Source: Aselliscus stoliczkanus (Eukaryota > Chordata > Mammalia > Chiroptera > Hipposideridae). Taken from it: 64,000 nt of DNA. The first letter of the stretch is position 1; each line of letters begins with the position of its first letter. The position numbers and the translations under genes are program-made. Below the pieces are notes generated by a model. It was not told where the DNA came from, ran no database searches, and saw only the letters and a list, made by a program, of their open reading frames with translations. The stretch is from NCBI GenBank assembly GCA_033961575.1, contig CM066738.1, positions 68,805,478 to 68,869,477 on the forward strand. Reading direction: 5' to 3'. Positions 11,723 through 21,328 of this stretch are shown one piece after another.

Positions 11723-11784
11723 CACTCCATGCCTCCTTCACTCTTAGTAAATGATTATTTCTCCCACTTTATTAAAAATATTGA

Positions 11785-11976
11785 GGCCAGGCAGCCGGTT
11801 AGCTCAGGTGGTTAGAGTGTAGACTCATAACACCAACGTTGCCAGTTCAATTTCCACATGGGCCAAGGAGCTGTGCCCTCCACAACTAAATTGAAACAAT
11901 TACTTGACTTGGAGTTGATGGGTCCTGGAAAAACACACTGTTCCCCAATAAAATTTCTTAAAAAAAAAAAAAAAAA
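11785..11976 (+). mobile_element. VES/Rhin-type bat SINE
   Basis: The head 'gccggttagctcaggtggtt' with 'ttgccagttcaatttcc' (degraded box B) and 'cacatgggcca', the middle 'ctccacaactaaattgaaac' and the tail 'ttccccaataaaat' plus poly(A) match the tRNA-derived VES/Rhin SINE group of bats. Target-site duplication is approximately AATATTGAG / CAATGTTGAG on the two sides. It differs from family A and is the main taxonomic marker in the window. Confidence 0.75.
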
Positions 11977-11986
11977 ACAATGTTGA

Positions 11987-12918
11987 GACCAGTCAAAGTG
12001 TACTCTTCAAACCTACTCCAGTGCATTTTAATATCTCTCTGTGCCTTTGCCAATTCATTCCCTCTTTGTCAAGGAAGAAGTCCCTCTCATCTGGGCCACA
12101 GCCCTCCCATTTCCCTGTGCCCTCTGATCCCATCGATCCATGCCTGTCCCTGAAACCAACTCACTGAACCACTGGGAGGCACCATCACACCGCTTCCCCA
12201 ACTATATGCCACTTCAAGGAATCTTTCTATGGTATCTTCAGCCTCTCCCTGCTACTTGTTCCTTCCCCTCCCCTCCGTTTATTTCATACCAGAAAAAAAA
12301 AAATTTTAATAAAAGGAAAAATATAAAAGGAACTTTCTGGCTCTCCCTTAAACTGTTATCCTTTCTCCCCCACTTCCTGCCCCTGACACATTTCTTAGAA
12401 TGGCCTAGACCTGCAGCCTCCAATAACTTCCCTCTCTCACTTCCTCACCTCTTGCAGACCTGGCTTCTATTCCACTGTCCTTAGGAAAAGTGCTCTCCAA
12501 GGGCATCAGTGACCATCTCAGTTTTTGTGGGGATTAAGTTAGAAAGTACAGACAAGGCCTTTAGAGCCCAGGATCTGACACATGCAAGTGCTCCTGTGTT
12601 GCTCTTACTTGTCCGCCATCCTGCCCTGGCCTTGCTTCCCTCCTGCCACACTGATGGTGCCTTTGTGCCTCCACCTGCAGCAAAACTCTCAGATCTCAGA
12701 GACAGGGCCACCTCTGCTTGCAGAAAGAACCCAAATGTCCAGTCCTGATTGCCTCTGGATTCAATGTTATGTGCCAAATGGCCCTTCTCGTATGAGCCCA
12801 TTGACTGATGAGACAGTTGCTAGGCCAAGACATGAGCTGCAGATACAGCTGATTTGATCCCTCATATCCACTCTCTTCTGACACACATCCGTAGTGCACA
12901 TCCTATCTTCTAACTCTG
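11987..12918. other. unassigned sequence, possibly old repeat
   Basis: 'gaatggcctagacctgcagc ... cacctcttgcagacctggctt ... ccaagggcatcagtgacc' at about 12395-12510 looks like an ancient mammalian interspersed repeat, but I cannot assign the class. The ORFs on both strands here are chance. Confidence 0.35.
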
Positions 12919-12932
12919 GTTGTCCTTTCTTT

Positions 12933-13414
12933 TTTGTTGTTTTTAAAGATATTATTGGGAAATTGGGGGAGGGGAAGAGCATTGAATTGGGGAAGGGGAA
13001 CAGACTAGTTGCTGTCCTTTTGTTCTTCAATCTAGTTATGGAGGACGCCACTTCACTGGCTCATGTTGATATTATCATTGCGCTCTTCCCAGGTGAGGCA
13101 GTCGCTTGCTGGCCATTGGATGGCCTCTTATGGTGGCTCATGCCAGCTGCTGGCCACTCATGCCAGCTGCTAGCCACTCACGCTGGCTGCCAGCCACTCA
13201 AGGAAGCTCACGGCAGCCCACTGCAGCAAGGGCTACAGCCTACATCATCACCGGTGACTCACAGCAGCCCAGCTCCAGGTCGAGCTGTCGTTTACCATCT
13301 TAGCTGTAGAGAGTGCAGCATCACTGGTCCTCATGTGGGATCCAAACCAGGGTCCTGATGCTCAGAGCTGGCCTCCCAAGCCAACTGTTAACCAACCCAC
13401 CACTCGGCCAGCCC
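12933..13414 (-). mobile_element. tRNA-derived SINE, full length (family A)
   Basis: Reverse orientation: 'cttcaatctagttatggaggac' near the left and 'accactcggccagccc' (head) at the right. Target-site duplication GGTTGTCCTTTCTT / GGTTGTCCCTTCTT (12919-12932 and 13416-13429). The 154-codon reading frame over it is SINE sequence, not a gene. Confidence 0.9.
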
Positions 13415-13429
13415 AGGTTGTCCCTTCTT

Positions 13430-13799
13430 TATGGTCTATTGAGGCATTAAGAGGTCCTTGGTTACCTATGTTGACTTGTCACTTCTTTCCTCTGTATACG
13501 AAGTCTGTTCTGCCGCCTCTTCTCTGTCCTTCTAGGGCCTATTTCTTACTCTTTTTCTCAAAGCCAAATCTTGTCCATCTTCCCAGGAAAGTATTTTTGG
13601 TTTATTTCCATATTCAAGGTGGCTGGGAACTTTATATAATAACTGAAGTCTCAGGCAGTCATGGGGAAAAAAAGCAGAGGAACAAAGTGAGATCTGCTTC
13701 TAAAACGAGGTGGTCTGGGATCCATGGAGGAATAAGACATCCATAATTTCAATATCCTTGGCTGGTTTCCCCAGGGGGATGCTCTTTAGCCACAGCTCC
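13430..13799. other. unassigned sequence
   Basis: Nothing recognised. Confidence 0.4.
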
Positions 13800-14045
13800 A
13801 ATGAAATTGAGCCTTCCTTACAAATTCTGCCTCAAATGCTATGTCTTCTGAGAGAACCCCAACCAGAAATAACAACTTTCTTATGCCCCTTTCTTCCTCT
13901 CTTAAAGTACTGACCTTCTGCCCAGTATTAGAGTATTACCTGAATATTTGTATACCCTATCCCCCATGAGGCAATAGGAGCTGGGACTTCCCCATTTCAC
14001 ATTTCTATTGTCACCTGCCACAGTACCTTGTACAAGAAGACACTT
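13800..14045 (+). repeat. L2 LINE 3' fragment
   Basis: The order 'tcaaatgctatgtcttctgagagaac', 'ttagagtattacc', 'catgaggcaataggagctggga' and 'cacagtaccttgtac' follows the L2 3'UTR consensus. Confidence 0.6.
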
Positions 14046-14049
14046 AGTA

Positions 14050-14345
14050 CACAGGAGTCACATTGAATTAAGATATGAACATGGGAGGAGGGGGAAGTGG
14101 GGAGTTACTAATCAAAGGACATAAAGTTTCAGTTAGGCAAAATGAGTAAGTTCTAGAGATTCACTGTATAACACTGTCCCAACAGTCAAAAATATTGTAT
14201 TGTGCACTTGAAAAATGTTAAGTGGTGGAGATGGATTTTAACTAAACTTATTGTGGTAATCATTTCGCAATATATACATATATCGAGTCATTATTTTATA
14301 CACCTAAAACAAATATAATGTTACGTGTCAATAAAAAATGTCAAG
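14050..14345 (+). repeat. old L1 3'UTR fragment
   Basis: 'ggggaagtggggagttactaat' in part, then 'taaagtttcagttaggcaa', 'tgcacttgaaaaatgttaag' and 'acctaaaacaaatataatgtt' ending 'gtcaataaaaaa' is the sense 3' end of an older placental L1 subfamily. Confidence 0.7.
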
Positions 14346-15454
14346 AGGGTAGATCTCATGTTAATTATTTTCCCCACAATAAAATAAAAATATTTTAAAA
14401 TAAATAAAAGATTTTTAAAAAAACAAAATGAACAGAATCCTAAACCAATCTCGATTTAATCTGAACTTAAGTTTTTCATAATGTTTGTTTTCAGAAGAAA
14501 TCAAATAAACAGCAAAGGGTTTGCCACAACAGTGGAAGCCAGCCTTTCCCCACTGGCTGCCTCCTCCTGCCAGGCACATGCCGTTCTTTCCCTCCCAGCC
14601 CTGTGTCTATTCCTTACATAGGACGACTCCATAAAGCCAACTGAAACTGCACAGGTGGAGTGAGGCACATCAGTGAGTCCCTTGAGGGGACAGATCTCCG
14701 TGAAGCTCTTTGCCTTGGAAAATTGGCTGTCACAAGGCAGTAGGAGGCACTTCCAGAAAAAAAGAAAAAAACAAACAAAAAAATGAGTAATATCTGTCCT
14801 CCTAGACAATAGCAGTGGCCAGCCCTCAGCTGTGCACACTTAGCACACAGCTAAGAAGGGATTGCAAACTGACACCACTTATTTAGAAAAGTATGCAAAA
14901 AGTAAAAAAAAAAGAAAATTTTTTTCTAAAGAATTCCTTCCTGGATGACAACTGCTAGCTTGTCTTCAGTGTGGGTAGCCCTTTCACCTGTGGCTCTTCT
15001 CTTTCGTGGCTATTTCTCACTACAGGGTTTTGGGTGCTCCCTTATGCCCTCACTCAAACCCCTTTATCCACTTACTTCAACACTTTCTTTTTCCTATTAA
15101 TTTCAAATTGGTACCTTCCTCCACCAAGTACTATATGTCCTTGCTAACATTCTAGTCTTCAGAACCTTCTCCTACTGGACACCCAGAATAAAATGCTTTA
15201 AGGATGCACCATTGCTAGGGGTGCTCTTCACAATCAGCAATACCACAGGGGTGCATGTGGCATCAGGATGAGGTCTTCTGAGCCTGCAGTCTTGTGCTAG
15301 TGGACAAAGTCTAGCGCAGAGCACAGCACAACTCTGTCAGAGGTTAACCAAGAGCCCCGCATCTGAAAATCTCTGTCTTCATTGTTATCTTTCTGGGCCT
15401 CTCCACAGCATTTGAAACTGCTGAAACCAAAAGCACCTTTCCTCACCCCAGGGT
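14346..15454. other. unassigned sequence
   Basis: No gene or repeat family recognised. A-rich stretches only. Confidence 0.4.
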
Positions 15455-15605
15455 TTGTTTTACAGTCAGGCAGACCTGGCTGTAGTCCCGAGTCCTCTGC
15501 TTTCTTGTGTGGTGTTGAGCTAGCTGGTCAAAGTCTCAGGGCCACAGGTTCCTCATAAGTGAGAATGCATGGATAATATTTTAGAGATGCTTGGAGATGC
15601 TATCC
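15455..15605 (+). repeat. MIR SINE
   Basis: 'acagtcaggcagacctggctgt', 'gagctagctggtcaaagtc' and 'ggttcctcataagtgagaatg' give the sense MIR order. Diverged. Confidence 0.6.
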
Positions 15606-17313
15606 AAGGTTTCTCTTCCTGATTCCTGGTGTCCTTCCCTTGCCTTCGTCATTTAAACAAAGAAATAAACAAAAGCCTAAACTGATCTGTACTGAATCCG
15701 ATCTTGAGCTTTTCATGTTTATTTCTAGGGGGAAAAAAAAATGAACAAAATGAATGCAGTTCCCCATACATACTGTTCTTAGGGGAAGAAAAACATGCTG
15801 AGACCCTCCGGCCCCACACTGAGCTCACTAGCCCAGAGTTGCTTTGCCAGGAAGAGGAGTTCTACAATAGGGGGCAGTAGAAATTAGTGAGGACACTCTT
15901 TGCTCGGCTAGGTGAGGCTGAGGGCGGCTGGAGAACCAGTGGGGCTGGCAAACTGTGAGCACTCCAGTGAGCACTCACCTGGTTCATGTTGGAGGGAGCA
16001 GCTGTGTGAGCCGGGCCCAGGAGCCTGTGGGGAAGGACTGAACTGAGCACATTTGGTGCAGAAGCTGGAGGTTTTGGGACCATTGTTCCTCCGGTGTGCA
16101 GTTTGCACACAAGCGGTGTACAGGAGGGTGCCATTTTTTCAGGGTTTGGCCCTACCACAGAGGGTCAGATCCGGGATCCCATTGGTCTGGTGAACTTGGC
16201 GCAGGAGTGCGTGTGTGCGCATGCGGCCTTGGATTCCCACCCTCCGCCTTGCTTGTGCTGTGTTGCCAGGGAAACACCAGGCGGGTGCCTTCCAGCTCCA
16301 TCATGCAACTAACTGAGATGCAGGAGTGCGCAAGCTGCCTTGCATTCCCACCCTCTGCCCTGCTTGTGCAGTGTAACCAGGGAAATGCAGAGCGGGTGCT
16401 CTCCAGCTGCATCAGTCTATTCACTTAGACTCAGGAGTGTGTGAGCCGCCTTGGGTCCCCGCTCTCCGCATTGTTTGTGCAGAGTTGCCAGGCTAGGGAT
16501 TGGCTGTTGGACTGCTTAGCCTGATCTGCGGGCGGTTGATTGGGACAGGCTGAGACAGGGAGTTTACCTGAGAGTGTTGGGCAGGGAGCAGTGCACCTGC
16601 GTGATCCCATCGAGGTTTTCCTGGCGAGTTTGTGTGGATTGACTGCTAGTGCAAAGTGCATGCTGCTCTGACTTCGTGGGGGCCACTGACCACATCAAGT
16701 GGTGCCTTGAGAGCCTGCCCCATCCACCTACAGCTGTGTTGCCAGAGGCACCCTGAGCACCCGGTGCCTGGCCAACATGTCCACAGACCACAGAGGGGTT
16801 TTTTTGCAGTAGCGGAAAACCTGCAACAATCTGTGAAGTTATTTTTGTTTTGTTTTGTTTATAGTGAGCATGGTTCCAGAGCACACAGCAGCTAATTGTG
16901 GAAAGCTCACTGCAAGCCTGAGAGGGAGGCTGGCACATAACATGTTAATAAGCTCTTCCCCCCAATAGCTGGTGCTGAGCCACCCAGAAACTCTCTACTG
17001 CTGAGCAAGTGGTCTGCAGATTAAAGAGGACAGAGAGCCCCCCCCACCTCTTTTTTTCTTTTCTTTTCTTGTTCCCTTTTTTTTTTATCCTTCTCTCTTC
17101 TTTCTAGGTGATCTATTGAATATATAGAAGCACTCACAGAACGACAGCTAGAATGAAAAAACAAATGAACATGTCCCAAGTAAAAGATCAGAAGAAAACT
17201 CTAGATATGGAACTAAATGAAACAGAGGGATCCAATCTTTCAGAGAAACAGTTTAGAACACTGATGATAAGAATGTTTAAGGAACTTAGCAAGGACATAA
17301 AGAAGGATATGGA

Positions 17314-18318
17314 AGGGACTTCCGGTAAAATGGCACAATAGACAGACGCTGTGCTAACTACCTCCCAGGATCATACCAAAATTACAAGCAAATTATACAG
17401 CATTCAATCCTGGAGGTCCCCGGAACACTAGATGAACAGAACCACTAAACGAAGAACTTAAAGAGGAGGCCACATTGGGTCTGGTAGGATGGGCGGAGAC
17501 GAGAGAGGGCGAGCCCCGTGAGGGAAGCCCCAGCCGTGGGAAGCTTCTCTGGTTTAGGGAGAGACCCTCCAGACGCACACCAAGCTCACCAGCCCAGAGT
17601 TCCTTTGCAGGGAAGAGGAGTTCTAAGATAGCTGGCAGTAAATTAGTGAGGACTCTCTTGGCTCAGCTGGGTGAGGCTAAGAGCGGCTGGAGAATCAGTG
17701 GGGCCAGTGCCCAGGCTTGCTCGCCGGTGAGCACTCACCCGGTTCCTGGTGGAGGGAGTGGCTGTGTGAGCCGGACCGGGGAGCCTGCGGGGACAGACTG
17801 AACTGAGCACCTTTGGTGCAAAGGCTGGAGATTTTTGGACTGTTGTTCCCCTGCTGTGGAGCCTGCACGCGAGTGGTGTAGGGAGGGCACCATTTTGTTG
17901 GGTTTGGGCCCTCCCACGGAGGATCAGGTCCGAGACTTCATTGGTCTGGTGAAATTGGCGCAGAAGTACGTGTGTGCATGCGCACTTGCGCATGCGGCCT
18001 TGGATCCCCACCCTCCGCCCGGCTTAAACTGTGTTGCCAGGGAAATGCCTAGTGGGAGTGTTCCGGCTTGAACAGGCTGCTGACCGAAACACGAAAGTGC
18101 GCAAGCCAGCTCGAGTCCCCGCTCTCCGCACTGCACTTGCAGAGTTGCCAGGCTGGTGATTGTTTCTCGGGCTGTTCGGCCTGATCTGCGAGAGGCTGAT
18201 TGAGACTGGGAGTTTTCCTGGGAGTGTTGGGCCATGAGCTGTGTGCCTGCGTGATCCAGCCAGGGCTCTCCTGGTGATCTATCTAATACATCAAAGCAAT
18301 CCCAGAGCGACAGCCAGA
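17314..18318 (+). promoter_or_regulatory. L1 5'UTR (internal promoter region)
   Basis: GC-rich leader of L1-insert, also present at 15800-17150 (L1-host) and, on the minus strand, at 52861-53592. In L1 elements the 5'UTR carries the internal Pol II promoter; I see no specific factor site that I would name. The three copies align along their length, which defines the 5'UTR of this L1 lineage. Confidence 0.65.
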
Positions 18319-19189
18319 ATGGGGAAACAAAGAAACATGTCCCAAGTAAAAGATCAGAAGAAACCTCTAGAAATGAAACTAAATGAAACAAAGGGATCCA
18401 ACCTTTCAGAGACACAGTTTAGAACACTGATGATAAGAATGTTTAAGGAACTTAGCGAGGACATAAAGAAGGATAGGGAAAGCATAAAAAACAACCTGTT
18501 AGAACTAAAGAATACAATAACTGAAATGAAGAACACACTCGAAGGAATCACCAGTAGAGTAGATGAAGCAGAGGAGCAGATCAGCGACTTGGAAGATAAA
18601 CTAGCAGAAATCACCCAGATGGCACAACAAAAAGACCAAAGAATAAAAACAATGAAAATAGTTTAAGAACCCTATGGGACAAGGTGATACGCAACGACTA
18701 CGAATCATAGGAATACCAGAAGGAGAAGAGAAGAAGCAAGGGGTCGAGAATGTATTTGGAAAAATATTGACTGAAAACTTCACTACCCTGGTGAAGGAAA
18801 TCAACATACATGCCCAGAAAGTGCAGAGGGTTCCAAACAAGCTGAACCCAAACAGGTGCACACCAAGACACATCATAGTGAAAATGACAAAGGTTAAAGA
18901 TAGAGACAGAATCCTAGAGGCAGCAAGAGAAAGACAGCAGGTTACATACAAAGGAACTCCTGTTAGACTAACAGCTGACTTGTCTACAGAAACTCTGCAG
19001 GCCAGAAGGGAGTGGCAGGAGATCTTCAAAGTGACACAAAATAACGGCCTACAACCAAGATTGCTCTACCCAGCACAGCTATCACTTAAAATTGAAGGAG
19101 AACTAAAGAGCTTCTCAGAAAAGAATAAGCTTAAGGAATTCATTACCACCAAGCCAGCATTGCAAGAAATGTTAAAAGGGCTTTTTTAA
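18319..19189 (+). pseudogene. L1-insert ORF1, one frameshift
   Basis: The start MGKQRNMSQVKDQKK at 18319 opens a 116-codon frame with a heptad-rich coiled coil (residues ~45-110: NNLLELKNTITEMKNTLEG). It stops at 18664-18666. A +1 frame from 18674 continues with the RRM and C-terminal domain (RVPNKLNPNRCTPRHIIVKM, then ERQQVTYKGTPVRLTADLS) to the stop at 19187-19189. Comparison with 20740-20770 in L1-host shows the frame shift falls at 'aatgaaaatagtttaag'. Apart from this shift the ORF is close to complete (about 290 codons), so this insertion is younger than its host. Confidence 0.85.
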
Positions 19190-19245
19190 ACAAAAGAAAG
19201 GGGTAAGCAAGCTAACCCAGGGAGACCAGGAATACAAATAACAAA

Positions 19246-19838
19246 ATGGCAATACATATGCACCTATTAATAATCATTTTAAATGTGAATGGGCTAAATG
19301 CTCCACTCAAAAGTCAGAGAGTGGCTGAGTGGATAAGAAAATAGGACACATGTATATGCTGTTTACAGATGGAATAAGATATTTCATGCAAATGGAAATG
19401 AGAAAAAAAAAAGCTGGAGTACCAATACTTATTTTTCACAAAATAGACTTTAAAATGACTACAATAAAAGACAAAGAAGGGCACTATAACCCTAATAAAC
19501 ACCTATGCACACAACATAGGAACTCCTAATTACATATAACAGATTTTGACAGACATAAAGACAGAGATCAACAGTAACACTATCATAGTAGGAGACTTCA
19601 ACACCATTGTCACCAATGGACAGATCCTCCAGACAGAAAATCAACACAGAAAGAGGGGCCTTAAATGACACTTTAGACCAGCTGGACTTCGTTGATATTT
19701 TTAGAGCATTTCACCCTGAAAAAACAGAATATATGTTCTTCTCAAGTACACATGGGACATTTTCCAAGATGGACCATGTCACGCCACAAAACAAGTCTCA
19801 GTAAATGTAAGAGGATTGAAGTCATATCAAGCAGATAT
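19246..19838 (+). pseudogene. L1-insert ORF2 5' part (endonuclease domain), truncated
   Basis: The start 'MAIHMHLLIIILNVNGLNAP' gives the apurinic-type endonuclease N-terminus (NVNGLNAP). A stop comes early, at about 19340. Further in-frame-shifted pieces read '[20 protein letters not shown]' and 'RAFHPEKTEYMFFSSTHGTF'. The piece ends within 'RIEVISS', where the sequence jumps to the 3'UTR, so most of the endonuclease and the whole reverse transcriptase are missing. Confidence 0.75.
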
Positions 19839-21328
19839 AAAGGAAAAACTGATGGTTGCTGGCTGGGAGGGAGTGGGGAAGAGGGATAGGGGGAAGGTTT
19901 TGGACAGTGTAGATGGGACTACAATGTTGCTGCGGGGATATGGGGGCAGTTTTGGGAATGTAATTGATAATGTTGTGAAGAGACTATTATGTTGCATGAA
20001 ATAAGTCAGTCGGAGAAGGACAGGTACCATGTGATCTCACTTGTGTGTGGAGTCCGAAGAGCTGAGTGAATGATCGAAGTAAACAGACTTGTAGATGTAG
20101 AGGAAAAACTGAGGGTTTCTAGTTGGGAGGGGGGTGGGGATGGGGAGGAAGGGGAAGGGATTAGACAGCATAAATAGGCAACTACAATATTGCCACAGGG
20201 ATATGAAAAACAGTTCAGGGAATATAATAATGTTGTGAGGATTTTGTGGTGTGTCAGATAGTCGCATGTCTTGTTGGGGAGACCACTTCATGGATGGAGT
20301 GGGGGCTTGGTCACTGCACTGTACACCTGAGGCTGATGTTGTATGGTATGGAATGCCAACTGTGGCTGAATATGTGGATGGTCACGGGATGTGGAGTATG
20401 CTGTGGAGGGGAGTCAGGGGAGTTGTGATGGATATGTATGATATGGAGGGGGAGTGGGGTGGCGCACTGGGGGAGGGGGATTGTCACTTTGGGGGGTAAA
20501 AAATATAACTATTGCATTGTGTTGTACACTTGAAACTAATTAAAAAAATGAAAGAAAAAAAAAGGTTACAGAAACCATAAAAAGCAACAAGTTAGAACTA
20601 AAGAATACAATGACTGAACTGAAGAACACACTGGAAGGAATCACCAGTAGAATAGATGAAGCAGAATAGGATCAGCGAATTACAAGACAAAATAGCAGAA
20701 ATCACCCAACTGGAACAACAAAAAGAAAAAAGAATAAAAAAGAATGAAAATAGTTTAAGAGACCTCTGGGACAACATGAAATAAAACAAAGGCACATCAT
20801 AGGAATACCAGCAGGAGAAGAGAAGAAGCAAGGGATTGAGAATGTATTTGAAGAAATAATGACTAAAAACTTCCACACCCGGGTGAAGGAAATCAACATA
20901 CAAGCCCAGGATGTACAGAGAGTTCCAAACAGACTGAATCCAAACAGGCCCATACCAAGGCACATCATAGTTAAAATGGCAAAGCTTAAAGACAAAGACA
21001 GAATCCGGAAAGCAGCAAGAGAAAGACAGCAGGTGACATACAAAGGAACTCCTATAAGATTAACAGCTGACTTTTCTACAGAAACTCTGCAGGCCAGAAG
21101 GGAGATATTCAAAGTGACACAAAATAAAGGTCTATAACCAAGATTGCTCTATGCAGCATGGTAATTACTTAAAATTGAAAGAGAGATAAAGAGTTTCTCA
21201 GAAAAGAATAAACTTAAGGAGTTCATTACCACCAAGCCAGCATTCCAGGAAATGTTAAAAGGGCTTTTTTAAACAGAAGAAAGGGGAAAACAAGCTAACC
21301 CAGGAAGACAAGAAATACAAATAACAAA

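Larger units (their letters stand above)
17314..20570 (+). mobile_element. internally deleted L1 inserted into L1-host (L1-insert)
   Basis: It begins with the L1 5' end motif (AAAATGGCACAATAGAC at about 17327) and carries about 1 kb of GC-richer 5'UTR, ORF1 (18319-19189) and the first ~590 bp of ORF2 (from 19246). It then jumps at about 19838 straight into 3'UTR. The last 700 bp consists of a 3'UTR piece (19838-19985) followed by a second copy that starts further upstream, in the ORF2 end (19985-20540). The A-rich tail is at 20541-20570. Both 3' pieces carry a dense A-to-G substitution cluster (see findings). Confidence 0.8.
17153..21272 (+). pseudogene. L1-host ORF1 (RNA-binding protein), interrupted and broken
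   Basis: ORF1p is the trimeric RNA chaperone of the L1 ribonucleoprotein: coiled coil, RRM and C-terminal domain. The start at 17153 (MKKQMNMSQVKDQKK) is the ORF1 N-terminus. The coding sequence stops at 17313, where the second L1 is inserted, and resumes near 20575 with the coiled-coil segment (LELKNTMTELKNTLEGITS). The RRM core 'RVPNRLNPNRPIPRHIIVKM' and 'ERQQVTYKGTPIRLTADFS' lie at about 20920-21075. Stops and frameshifts occur (for example within 20650-20860 and at 21137). Stop at 21270-21272. Confidence 0.8.

Noticed and set aside
12894..13746. Frames of 154 and 137 codons
   Set aside because: Lie over or at the edge of a SINE; the same peptide text recurs over every SINE copy.
18354..19029. 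Reverse-strand frames over ORF1
   Set aside because: Shadows of L1 ORF1.
20246..20499. Open frames rich in Trp/Gly/Val in the L1 3'UTR
   Set aside because: They arise because the A-to-G cluster removed stop codons; the normal 3'UTR copies are not open.
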